The notes beneath the pieces are model-generated. The model saw nothing but the letters and a program-made list of their open reading frames with translations. It did no database searches and was not told where the DNA came from. From Panicum virgatum (Eukaryota > Streptophyta > Magnoliopsida > Poales > Poaceae), in assembly GCF_016808335.1 (NCBI RefSeq), contig NC_053146.1, positions 40,730,470-40,794,469 of the forward strand: a stretch of DNA of 64,000 nucleotides, in the 5' to 3' direction. Positions within the stretch are counted from its first letter, which is position 1; every line of letters starts with the position of its first letter. Shown piece after piece: positions 46,997 through 57,688 of the stretch. Made by a program: the position numbers and the translations under genes.

Positions 46997-48406
46997 ATTG
47001 GACTGACCGAGAAACGAATCAAAAGTCAATGTACCGTAGAAAATGTCCGTGTTTTAGAAATAGGTAAAGATAAAAATAAAAATAAAGATATTATATACTG
47101 ATACTTTACTTGCTGCTTGTATAATGATTTTGATGTACTGTAAAATCACTGATAAAGCAAATTGATACTCATAATGACTTTGTGCTGTAGAAGGTATCCA
47201 AATCTGAATTGAAACTATTCTTTGTATATTTATTTGTATCCGATAACATTCGAATTTAGATAATTAAAATATGGTAAATTGTGCTATCCAAATTATATTT
47301 TGTCCATATTCTATCCGAATCCATCCCCTAGCCTTCGAGCCCCATAATATTCGTGGCCAGGTGCTTCCGGATTTTTTTTTTATAATCCCCGGTGCTTTCG
47401 GATTGGTAATGTACGGATCTGCTCTGAAAAATGTATAGGTCAGCACGCGTACTAGTGGGATTGCAAATATAGTTTGCTTCTTGAATATTTGTGGACAGCC
47501 TTAACGTTCCAACCCTCCACAGACACACACGAGCGACGGCCGCGGCGGCGAAACGAGAGCCTTCCGGCTCGATCGATCGATCGATCGGTTGCATTCTTGC
47601 AGGTTCCAGTAAGAAGTGCCTGCCCCTACCGATCGACCAATTCGTTCTCTGTTTGTTCAGAAAAAGAACAGAGAAACAAACTAACGCGCTTTGCTTATTC
47701 CACGCGGGGCCTCGATCGCCAACCTTGTCCCGTAGCGCTCACTGGAGCGCCCGGAGGCGACAACTAAGAAGAGTCCAAGCCGATCACCGTACTACCGGCG
47801 GCGGCCGGCGAGACGCCGAAGCGCACGCACGCACGCAAGATTACAAGACTGCATCCCGATGCATGTAGATGTAGGTGACTTTGTTTGCTTTGCTACCTGA
47901 ACCTTCCATGTACATTCTGATTTTAGGTTTATAATTAATAATTAATTAATCAGTACTGATATGTCACAAACTAAATCCCGGTTGGAACTCGTCAGAAACG
48001 CACGGCGCCGGAGAATATTTAGACGTGGCACGTGTGTGTAGACAGCTGATGCATGACTGAAACGACTGGAAACGGAACGGGACAGCTACATGTTACACGG
48101 AATCCAGGGTAGCTTCCCTGCGAATCAGACATGGAAGGCTACTTGGCGGCCAAGTCCCAGGGGTCACGCGTATATATACAATAATGTCGAGACATGCATG
48201 CGGATTATTGTTAATACGCTAAACCTAGTCAGCACGAAGAATCATCATCATTATGAAAAAGCGTTTTAGTCATGACCTCATGATGACGACGACGACGACG
48301 ACCTGGCCCACGTGTGTGATGGTGTGCTGACACACAAGTAATACATATCCTGGAAAGCGCCCCCAAAAGTCTAGATAACCTGAATAGATTATAATGAACT
48401 AACCCA
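46997..48406. other. Intergenic sequence upstream of the DUF4408/DUF761 gene
   Basis: No gene is called. 48190-48365 resembles 51360-51510 (GTCAGCA, GATGACGA, TCCTGGAAAGCG), marking the left edge of a tandem duplication. CACGTGTGTG occurs at 48028 and 48310. Confidence 0.45.
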
Positions 48407-48639
48407 CTCCCTCTGTCCCTTTTTAAGTATCATCGTCGGTGTGCGTGCCATAAGTTTGACTCGATTTGTAGAAAAAACGTGCAATATTTATATCTCCAAA
48501 TAAATTTGTTAAAAAAACTAGATTAAAAGATCTATCTAATGATATTAATTATGTATCATAAATATTAATATTTTTTTATATAAAATTAATCAAAGTTATT
48601 TCTCGGAAAGCGAAAGCGACGAACGGAGAACGGAGGGAG
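48407..48639. mobile_element. Stowaway-type MITE (copy 1 of the duplicated segment)
   Basis: Ends CTCCCTCTGTCCC and inverted CTCCCTCCGTTCTCC, an AT-rich middle, and TA at the right border. It lies immediately before the shared wording CTATAGAAGCTAGC, the same relative place as the MITE at 51678. Confidence 0.85.
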
Positions 48640-49342
48640 TACTATAGAAGCTAGCGTACGGAAGCATGCAAATAAAAAAAAGGTTGAGATTAATCATACT
48701 ATTGTCAGTACCTAACTTCAATAAAGACAACAACGACATCTGCAAATTAATAAAAAATGGTCTCAATCGGTTAAGCATGTGCACACTGATGGCCTATGAC
48801 ATCGACAAAATAAAAGTAGGAGTGGTCATTTACAAAAAAAAAGAAGGCTTATGAGGAAAATCACAATGAATTACCGTAGAATTCATGAATGCTTTCGGTT
48901 AACGGAATCAATTCGGGTATAATTTTCCTTGAGTTTGTTTATCTCTCACACCTCAAATTATTTTTCGCAATTTAAGTCTTGAATATGGCTTGGTCTAAAA
49001 TAACATATATTTGAAACAATTGCTTGTATGTGCAGTTTCCCAACTAAATGCCCTTACCAACAGCGTTGTTTCCTTCCATAATTTATTTTTAAACAATAAA
49101 ACCGTCAATCTTGAGATTGCATCACCTCCAAAATTCAGTTGCACCGAAGAAAACAAATATCCTGAATTGAAAGTAGGAAAAATACTAGATAAGTTCATTC
49201 CCATGGGAACCAAAAACCAATCATGTGAAGATACGTACGTGCCTGGTCCATTCTTGACCGGCCGCTTTGCCCAGGTCACACTGACATGGACAACTTCTTC
49301 GGCCGTGCTACTTCTCAACCAGAAAACGAGTTAATTGAGGCC

Positions 49343-49350
49343 TATTTAAA
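49343..49350 (+). promoter_or_regulatory. TATA-like box of the DUF4408/DUF761 gene
   Basis: TATTTAAA 138 bp before the start codon, with no better box nearer. Confidence 0.45.
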
Positions 49351-49487
49351 CTCCACCCGTGCGTACTCGAGCCCCCACACGAAGTCTAAGTGGTAAAGCC
49401 TCTTTGCTGTCAAGCCGTTCTCGGCCTCGAGAGCAGCAGTGCAGCGCGGGGAAAGAGCGAAGGAGAATCCCACCGAGCTTGGCAACG

Positions 49488-50144
49488 ATGGCGGTGGCGT
49501 GGTGGTGGCCGTCGTCGCTGCCGGCGTGGCTGGGGTACGAGGCCGTGTGGTTCGTCGCGCTCAACGCCGTGGTCGCCGCCGTCGCCATCCTGTCCTCCCG
49601 TGCGCGGCCATCCCAGGCGGCGACGCCACGCCGCGGCGGCGGGGTCACGAGCAGGGCCTCCTCGGCGGTGCTGCAGAGCCTCCGCTCCTTCTCCCTCTTC
49701 TCCTTCCCGTCCGCCTGCATGTCGTTCCTCCAGCCCGACGCCGCTGCGCCCGCCTATCAAGAAACAGAGGAGCTGGTGCGTGTGCGTTCGCCCACCAACA
49801 AAAACAAGCCGCCGTCGACGCGCGCGCTCGTGCTCGCACCACCGCCACCCTCGGCGGCGGCAGCTGAGGAGGAGGACGACGACGAGGAGGAGGACCCGAA
49901 CGCGATGAGCATGGACGAGGCCTACGCGCTCGTCCTTGCGTCGCGGCAGCGGCCGGAGCGGGAGCAGGAGGAGGAGGCGAGGCGGTCCGAGGTGGATGCC
50001 AAGGCGGAGGAGTTCATCCGGAGGTTCAAGGAGGACCAGCGGCAGCAGCGGCTCAACTCCATCTTCAACTACACCCAGATGCTCAAACAACGTGGGCTCG
50101 CCGCCGGCCGCCGGCCGCCGGATGCGAGGCCAGATCAGCTTTGA
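49488..50144 (+). CDS. DUF4408/DUF761 plant-specific protein, intact copy
   Basis: A 218-residue single-exon protein. The N-terminus (residues 10-40, WLGYEAVWFVALNAVVAAVAIL) is a hydrophobic, probably membrane-anchoring segment typical of DUF4408. A low-complexity middle holds an Asp/Glu run near residue 130. The C-terminus (about 165-200) is the DUF761 motif VDAKAEEFIRRFKEDQRQQRLNSI, then YTQMLKQRG. Family members are poorly understood small proteins with growth or stress links. The start at 49488 is chosen because the conserved N-terminus begins there, although the frame is open further upstream. A related scrap (50740) and a broken copy (53976) follow downstream. This is the only copy that looks functional. 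Confidence 0.85.
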   Translation: MAVAWWWPSSLPAWLGYEAVWFVALNAVVAAVAILSSRARPSQAATPRRGGGVTSRASSAVLQSLRSFSLFSFPSACMSFLQPDAAAPAYQETEELVRVRSPTNKNKPPSTRALVLAPPPPSAAAAEEEDDDEEEDPNAMSMDEAYALVLASRQRPEREQEEEARRSEVDAKAEEFIRRFKEDQRQQRLNSIFNYTQMLKQRGLAAGRRPPDARPDQL

Positions 50145-50739
50145 CTCACTGACGTATTCAATTCTTTTAGATTTTGTTTGGTCCGCATTTTTATGGGGGC
50201 CAGCTATCTTTTGATTTGTTGTTTCTTGTTTGTTTGTACATAAGCTAGCATATACTGCAGGTGTACATATATCTTGTAGCTTGGACAAAACATTAGTGGT
50301 GCTAATATGTTTCTATCTCTGAAGTAAGGATGGAAAAGGTTAGCATTCGTAGGAGTACAATGTACACTAGTTTTACTAGATGGCCAAGGGCACTCGGAGC
50401 GGCGTACGTTGAGCCATGACCTGAGGATAAATAACTAATGACGATGAATGGCTCATTCCATGAGCCATGCTGCCATGGTGACTATGCAAAAGCAATATGC
50501 TGATGGAAAGCTGCCCTAATCGAGGAAGTTCATACAACGACGTAACATGAACTGATTAGCAAATTAAACTAACCTGACGATGACTTGCCTGAAACTCGAG
50601 GCATTATTCAAACAAGGAAAGAATATTAAATGTAGTACTGACAAGTTGTAAGGAAATTTCATTCATTTTACACAGCACTCATAAGACGTAGAGTCTATGG
50701 AACACACTTCTATATGTGGCACATCCACGAGGCAAAATA
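50145..50739. other. 3' flank of the DUF4408/DUF761 gene
   Basis: No gene is seen. The end of the 3' untranslated region is also found, decayed, near 50970-51000. Confidence 0.4.
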
Positions 50740-51000
50740 CCAACATCTGCTAGCTATGGATCGGTTGTCGTGGCCAAAGCAGAGGAGAGGGAGGAGGGCA
50801 GGAGGCGGCTAGGTGCTCCGTGTCCGTGGTGGATGCCATACCAAGGCGGAGTTCATACCGACTTCCTGAGGTTGAGGAGGACCACCTATACGGATCGTCA
50901 ATTCGGCCACCCCTAGACGCTTATGCTGGTCAAGCTCGCCGCCGGCGTCCCGGCCATATCTGCAGCTTTGACTCACGTTTTCAATTCGTTTGCCTGCAGT
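50740..51000 (+). pseudogene. Decayed 3' scrap of a third DUF4408/DUF761 copy
   Basis: Blocks match the end of the gene at 49488 in order: GTGGATGCC, AAGGCGGAG, AGGTTGAGGAGGACCA, CTCGCCGCCGG, CAGCTTTGACTCACG and TCAATTCG. The last two lie at and beyond the stop codon of the intact gene, so the copy includes non-coding sequence and was DNA-duplicated, not retrotransposed. Indels break every frame. Confidence 0.72.
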
Positions 51001-51677
51001 GCAGGCGTTTTTAATTTTTTCAAGAAAAATAATCAGAAACGTGTGGCACCAGACAATATCCAGGCAAGACAGCGACGTGTGCCGATGGCACTTGTCATCC
51101 TAGTGTGTGCAGCTGGCTAGTAGAGCTGAAATGTCAGCAGATGAATCATGAAACAGTAAGATTCACACAGTGACACATGGCAAGCTTAAAAATTACTAGC
51201 ACAGTAGAATGGACAACATTTCTATTCAGAATTAATTTGGAACTAACGTTAAGTAGAGTCTAGCTAGCTAGCAAGTTCATACGAGCAGTAGCAATACTGC
51301 TGCTCGACGTATGACAATTCTCCAGACTCCGGGTAACGTGATCAGCCTTCTAATTAGCTGTTTATATCGACATGCATGCACGTAACTACACTACACCCAG
51401 TCAGCATAGAGAAGAGTCAACGACAAATGCTGGGTCAATGCAAGAGCTCGTGAAGATGACGATGACACATGGCGGCGATCCCACCAAAGCAATCTCCTGG
51501 AAAGCGGCTCTTTCTTTTCGGCAGACGTAAAAGTAAAGCAGGACGGTCTCGCAATGAGTATGCCGACAAGATGCCCACTGTAACGTTTAACTAATTCAGA
51601 TTTACTCCTTTTAAGATGACTTAGATCTTTTAATACAATATCTAACTAATTAAGCTAAGATTAATAACTTTTTGATA
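51001..51677. other. Start of the second duplicated segment, no gene
   Basis: 51360-51510 resembles 48190-48365 upstream of copy 1. Nothing else is recognised. Confidence 0.45.
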
Positions 51678-51912
51678 CTCCTTCCTGAAAAATACAACTC
51701 TCGCTTTAAAAAATAATAAATTGATCAATTTTTAAAAAAATTACTAACATTATATCTCCAAATAGATTTAGTATAAAATACATTATATAATTAAATTAAG
51801 AATATATTATTTTATAATCTAAATATTAATATTATTCTCTAAATAGATGATTAAATTTAAAATTGTTTGACTACCTAGTAAGCGAAACTTGTATTCTACG
51901 GGACAAAACGAG
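51678..51912. mobile_element. Stowaway-type MITE (copy 2 of the duplicated segment)
   Basis: TA at 51676-51677 and 51913-51914. The ends CTCCTTCCTGAAAAATACAA and inverted CTCGTTTTGTCCCGTAGAAT are the Stowaway style. Right of it lies CTATAGAAGCTAGC, as after the MITE at 48407. Confidence 0.85.
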
Positions 51913-52046
51913 TAAGCAACTGTAACGAACCTATAGAAGCTAGCTAGCTGACGGAAGTATGCAAAACCTGCGGCGACGGCGAAACAAGTTAAAAAAATGA
52001 ATAAACTAGTGACGAGATGTGCTTGCCGAGTCAGAGCCTTAAGCTG

Positions 52047-52290
52047 GGCTTTGTTTAGTTCCGCGAAAAGTTCTCAAAATTTTTCACTAACGCACATTAC
52101 ATCGAATTTTACGATACATGCATAGAGTATTAAATGTAGTTAAAAATATAACTAATTGCACAGTTTGGTTGTAAATGACGAGACGAATCTTTCGAGACTA
52201 ATTACTCCATGGTTGAACAATAGTTGCCAAATAAAACCGAAACGTGCTACAACAATTTTTTCGCGAACTTTTCACGAACTAAACACACCC
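52047..52290. mobile_element. MITE with GGGCTTTGTTTAGTTCC ends
   Basis: The left end GGGCTTTGTTTAGTTCCGCG is the approximate inverse of the right end GAACTTTTCACGAACTAAAC. About 245 bp, AT-rich, a very common grass type (probably hAT-derived). A clean target duplication is not seen. It is absent from duplicate copy 1. Confidence 0.75.
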
Positions 52291-53808
52291 GTGCTCACTA
52301 ACCTTTCGGTCGTGTCAGGCTGTCAGCCACTTTAGCTCTAGTTAGCTCCAGATTAGTCTGGGGCAACTGTGGTGCTGCATTTGTATATCTTTGTTTCGTA
52401 GTCGTACTACTTTAAAATATGATTATCCACTCTACGTCTCACATGAAAAATAATATATTTAGGTACATCAGTGGCGAAGTTAGAGCAATTTGGAGAAATG
52501 TGCACATATCTTGTGAGTGTATAGGGTTGAGACATTGGAGGTGTAAATATAGTGAAAATTTGGACATAACTATTATTTTTTTCATTTTTTAGAGGGTGCA
52601 TTAGCATCCGCTAATCATCATATAGCTTCGCCCCTAGGTACGATAATGAAATGTTTCATTCGGAGGGAGGATATTTCATTAATGAAAATGTACTTTTAGT
52701 GTATTCTGATTTTAAATTACACAGTTAGCTTCTGACCACTTCAGATTTGCGACCAAACAGAAGTCAAGTGATTGGTGATCCCAACCAACTACAAAGGGCT
52801 AGTTTGGAAACTCAATTTTTTTTTTTGGAATCCCTGACTTTTTCTAGGATGAGCAATTTATGAGGATGTCATTCGAATAAGACATTTAGTTTATTAATGG
52901 GTGGTTTTCCTTCTCTCGATTTAGCTCCCCTTATTTCCAAATTAGTCCTTAAACTAGGGGATTTCATTTGACTAGGCCAAACAATATAGTAATTTCAGCT
53001 CCTTTCACTCCCCCACTACTTAAATTTGTCCAGTTTAGAGAATCTCCAGCAAATTAATTATCTCACATATCTTATATATTTTGTCTCTCCATCACCAATA
53101 ATAATTTTATACTTTTAGTAACTAATGTTGTAGCAGATTACTCAAAAAATAGGATGGGTGGAGAAATCCCTACATTTGAGCAAGAGAGTAGCGATGGAAT
53201 TGGTAATCTGCTGAAGCAACTCCTCCCATTACCAAAAGAATAGATTTTTATTATTGGGGAAGGATTAATATAATCTACTGCAGATGCTCTTATCTCCTAA
53301 TAAAAATTGTTTGTTTATCCTCGAACAAGTTTTAGCTTCAGATTTTGTGGGGTTAATACATGACACCAGATCCTTCCTAACATTTGATTGGATGTCTGCA
53401 CCCACAAATTCTGGCCAGAACCTAAACTTGTACGTTAAGAAGACAAATTTTACTAGTAGGTGGTAGGCGTAGATCAAACCACTTTGAACAATTTGAAGAT
53501 TAAAACAAGCAGAAATTTTGTTTAGAGGTCGGTTGGATATAAAACGAATCATTTGGGTTATAGCAAAATGGATTTTACCCTAAGGAAGAATATATGTTGT
53601 TATTTAATAAAAGTAGGAAAAAGCTGGTAGAATAATTATCGTGGAGGAAATCAATCACTCTAAGTAAAGACTCTAACCTTGACTGCATTGCTCTACTAGT
53701 CTACTCCAGGTGGATCTAGTACGCGCCGAAATGGGCGCCTTCCCCTGCAGCGCTTGTTTTTTTTAAAAAAAAATTCCTCTGCATCTATTCTAATCCACCC
53801 CCACACGC
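52291..53808. other. Upstream region of duplicate copy 2, no gene
   Basis: AT-rich, with no protein signature. It accounts for much of the extra distance between duplicate copies. Confidence 0.4.
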
Positions 53809-53816
53809 TATATATA
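53809..53816 (+). promoter_or_regulatory. TATA box of DUF4408/DUF761 copy 2
   Basis: TATATATA 167 bp before the start codon, well placed. Confidence 0.5.
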
Positions 53817-53975
53817 CCCTACCCGCAACTGCCCAAGCAAGCAGAGCCTCTCTTCCATTCTTGCCGTCAATCTCCTCCTGTCCTGCCTTTCCTGAGTTCG
53901 AAGCAGAGCAAGCAAGAGAAAAGCAACCGCGCCAAGCAGCAGAGAGCGCGGCCGATCGTGTTGGCCGGCGCGCAG

Positions 53976-54365
53976 ATGATGGCGGCGGTGTGGCGGTGGC
54001 TGCCGGTGCCTGCGTGGCAGGGCCCCACCGCGCTGTGGTTCGTCTTCCTGAATGCGGTCGTCGCCGCCGTCGCCGTCCTGTCCCGGCCCCGGCCGCCGCT
54101 GGCGTCACCCCGCCGCGGCGCGGGAATCACACGCAGGGCCTCCTCGGCGGTGTTGCAGCGCCTCCGCTGCTTCTCCATCTTCTCCTTCCCCTCCGCCAGC
54201 TTCAACACCCCACCGTTCCCGCAGCCTGACGCCCCCGCCGCCGCCCAAGAATCAGAGGAGCCGGCGACGGCCCGGGCCGTGATCAGGTGGCAATCGCCGA
54301 GCGCTGCGCTCCCCTCGCGCCGTCGCCCAAGGCAGAGCTCGTACAGGTGGCGGAGGGGGGCGAAG
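53976..54365 (+). pseudogene. DUF4408/DUF761 copy 2, 5' part
   Basis: ATG ATG GCG at 53976 opens a close relative of the gene at 49488 (PAWQGPTALWFVFLNAVVAAVAVLS, then ASSAVLQRLRCFSIFSFPSAS). Near 54280 the frame that aligns with copy 1 changes by one, and at 54365 element C cuts in after GGCGAAG. The remainder lies at 56942. The frame change and the insertion both disable it. Confidence 0.85.
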
Positions 54366-56938
54366 CATGTGAGACCGCCCAATTTAATACTATTTTAAAC
54401 GAACCGCCAGTCATTGTCTTCCAGATAAGAGTTAACACGTGCCTGCCAGAGAGCGTGCCACGTGTTACCTCACATCTAGAGACACGAATAACCGACACGT
54501 CATTCGCCTAAAATAATATTAAATCTGGTAGTCCCGGTATGTGTTCCAACATACGCCCAGAATCAGCATATACACATACCGTTTACAATCGAATACATCA
54601 CCAAAGAACCACAAAGAGCAGTTTTACATTACCTGAGTTCAAAACTTAACATTACCAGGTCAGCATAGGAAGGTTCAAACTATTCACCATTACAAACCTT
54701 AGCCTCACAGAAGCCATATTATACAGAAACTTAAAGATTATTATATTTACATGCTCTCACGAAGCTCGATTATGATAAAACCGACTACGATGATGATATC
54801 TTGCTCAAGGACACCATCCCAGCTTCAACGTCCTACTCCTCCCCCGCACTTGGCTCGGCGGGGTAGAAGTGGCCGAACACCACTTCCGGTTCACCTGCAA
54901 CTAGGGTTAGAAGCACCCTGAGTACAAAGGTACTCGCAAGACTTACACGATTAAATAAATAAAGATCATGCAAAGGCTCGAGTAAAAGCTTTAAGATTAA
55001 GTAATTATTGCATAAGCATGAGCTCTCTAAACTAACACCTAGTACAATTAATTAATGTTGCCCGAACACCATTAAATTTTAGTAGAACATATTAAGAATA
55101 ACATAGTGATTCCCGAGTTACTAAAACCCACTTCAACATGACCGTAACTCTACGAGGAGTTCATGGGATAAAGAGCGTGCTCATAACCGAGACCGCGGCA
55201 ATTCGAATTGATTCAAACCTTGCAAGGGTGTACTACTTTACCCACACGACGCGAGGACCATGCGACTCACCCAACCGATTACGTCGGGCAAGTGGGTACT
55301 CACGTCAACCGTTCCCAACAAGGCTCAACCGTTGAGGGTACGCCCAGTTTGCGTGTGGAGACTTAGTTCCACCGATGTCATCTCTAATTTTTTTCCTTTA
55401 CATAGTTCCACTCGGGGACCCACTAAGCCTCCCTGCATAGCCCTTAGCCACATATCTGGGACCGGGCCTCAATGATCAAGTCAAAGAAGGTAATTGGCTC
55501 ATCCGTACTATTATATTGGATATGTGGTAGCACGGAAAGGTGCTCAAAACCAACTTCATCCACTGGGTCCTTAATCAATCCAAGCGGACTATGCCCATGT
55601 GACTTCATTCTCTAGGCCCTACTATTACTCCTGTCTACCAAACTCTTACCACCAAGCCGAACCAGTGCAACAAGGATAACCGGTAAATGTGATCCTCCAA
55701 ATTATTCCTGTCTAGCGAGCAAAAGAAGTACTCTAAGCAGGGCTAAGCATCTAGTCAGGTTAAGTGATTAACTGACTAACTAGTGCCAAGAACGAGGATA
55801 ACAAATCAAGGAAGGATAATGCACGCATATAGGTACAAGAATGCAATACATACATAAAATACATATAACCCCAACATAACCCGATGAGATAACTATCTGA
55901 CTCAGATTAAATAGGAGCAAGGAATCATGCTTAGCTGCTTGCCTCGGTTAGCTTCGGGCTCGACCGCGAACTGGACTCCGGGTTCAGGCTCGACGGACTC
56001 GGCGGGCTCCACGGGTTCGTTCTCCGACGATTCGGTCACTATAATGCATGAATGTGATGCATAAATTAGTACGATGCTATGCTTATGCATAAAATAAACT
56101 GCATGAAATGATATGCGGGAAAAGATGTACATGAAACAACGTTTTGAATATGCAATTCTGACAAAACCGGAGATTCCGGTTTGACAAAACCGGAAGTTCT
56201 GGTTTCAAAACCAGATGTTCCGGTTTTCAAAACTTGACAGACCAAAACTGGAAGTTCTGGTTTCTAAAACCTACAGTTCCAGTTTCAGCGGGTTACTTGC
56301 GAACTGTCCGCTCCAAAGAGCCGGATTGTCCGCGACTCGACTTTCGACGCGGCGACCATGGCGCAGCGGCGGCACGGTCGTGTTCCGGCGGCAGAGCAGG
56401 GCCGGAGCGGGCCGAAGGTGGCACGCACGGGGGTGTCTAGGGTGAGACAAAGCTTACCCCACAACTGGACGGCGAAGAGAGGCGACGAGAGAACACCGCG
56501 ATGGCGACAAGCGGTGGCGGGCGAAGGCGCTCGCCGGCGGCCCTGCACGGTGAATAAAGAGCCCGAGTAAGGAGGGGAATCGAGCGAGGAGAAGGAGAAG
56601 ATGCTCCCCACGTGAGGTATCGAGCCACGGCTCACCGGAGACGACGAATCGATGGTGAGGGCGGAGCTCGAACGGCGACGGCAATGGGGAACGGGGAAAG
56701 AGCTAGGGTTTGGGTTTGAGGGGAAAGGGCCGGTCGAACCTTAAGGCGAGGAGAGGAGTGAGGGGGCGGCACGGAAGCCGAGGATGGCCGGTGCGTGTTG
56801 CGAGGATGGCCGGCAGTGGTGGCGATGTGCGGCGCGCCGCGATTCGTGCTCTGCCCACGAAGCAGCGCAAAACCGAAAGTTTCGGTTTTTGAACCCGGAG
56901 GTTCCGGATTTTGAATTTTTCACCCCCTAGATGTTACA
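54366..56938 (-). mobile_element. Insertion element C, related to A and B
   Basis: On the minus strand it begins TGTAACATCTAGGGGG (56938) and ends GGTCTCACATG (54366). AAG flanks both ends (54363-54365 and 56939-56941), and its removal restores the open frame of the disrupted gene across GGCGAAG/GCGAGG. Words like CCGGAAGTTCYGG occur at the promoter-side end and again at 56164-56286. 2573 bp, with no transposase and no LTR. Like A and B it holds the acidic-exon gene. Confidence 0.82.
54833..56038 (-). CDS. Small split gene of element C
   Basis: Acidic exon 56038-55943 (96 nt, Glu/Pro/Val-rich), then an intron of 1048 bp starting CGAG|GCAAGC and ending GTTGCAG, then terminal exon 54894-54833 (62 nt) with stop TAG. 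Phase is 1 at both borders, and spliced frames stay open, as in A and B. A hairpin GAGTAC-AAAG-GTACTC lies at 54920-54935, just upstream of the last acceptor. The beginning of the gene is not identified, and no function is known. Confidence 0.5.
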
Positions 56939-56941
56939 AAG

Positions 56942-57201
56942 GCGAGGATCCGAACAGGATGAGCATGGATGAGGCCTACGCGCTGGCGCTAGCGGCGCGG
57001 CGGCGGCCGGAGCGGGAGACGGAGGAGGAGGCGAGGAGGCCGGAGGTGGACGCCAAGGCGGTGGAGTTCATCCGCGGGTTCAAGGAAGACCTGCGGCAGC
57101 AGCGCCTCAACTCCATCCACAACTACACCCAGATGCTCAAGCGGCGCGCTTTCGGCGGCGGCGGCGGCCGGCAGCCGGACGCCCGGCCAGATCATTTTTG
57201 A
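56942..57201 (+). pseudogene. DUF4408/DUF761 copy 2, 3' part
   Basis: Resumes after element C with GEDPNRMSMDEAYAL and carries the whole DUF761 motif (VDAKAVEFIRGFKEDLRQQRLNSI), ending with TGA at 57199. It is nearly undamaged, so the insertion is probably not very old relative to the duplication. Confidence 0.85.
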
Positions 57202-57292
57202 TTCCGCTAACGTGATCAATTGTTCACATGTTGGTCATCATTTTTCTGGGAGACCAATTCTGTTTTGAGTTATCGTTCTCTACATAGTATAA

Positions 57293-57537
57293 GAGCAAAG
57301 CTAATAATACAGCCATCAAGCCGGCTGTAAGGATTTTTGCAGCCTTCTCTAAGTCCACCTATATAATAGTTAGCTCTTCACAATTAATACGTGGCCCATT
57401 TGTTTCTCTCATAGATTTTTTTGGTTCTTGTGCCCAAACCGACTGTAAGCTTACAACCCGCTTATCCTCTCTCTCTCTTCTCTTCTCTCCTCCACCTCAT
57501 CATTTAGCCGGCTTACAGCCAACCATAATACTTGCTC
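57293..57537. mobile_element. MITE with TAA duplication
   Basis: TAA at 57290-57292 and 57538-57540. The ends GAGCAAAGCTAATAATAC and inverted GAGCAAGTATTATGG flank a CT-rich interior with AGCCGGCT words. A 3-bp TAA duplication suits a PIF/Harbinger (Tourist-like) origin. Confidence 0.7.
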
Positions 57538-57688
57538 TAAGCAGTTTGGTCAGATTGCTTGTATAGTTTGGACAGATTGCCGTGCATGTTTTGCTTAATT
57601 TTCGTTCTGCGCATTTGCGCCTAAGCTAGTATTTTATTGTAATCCCATTTCATTTGTTCTTTGAAAGGGGTAACTAAATAATATAGAG

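Noticed and set aside
47474..47868. Open frames with Arg-rich products, and a GATC tandem run
   Set aside because: No domain, no supported start, and a simple repeat (CGATCGATCGATCG) sits in the middle.
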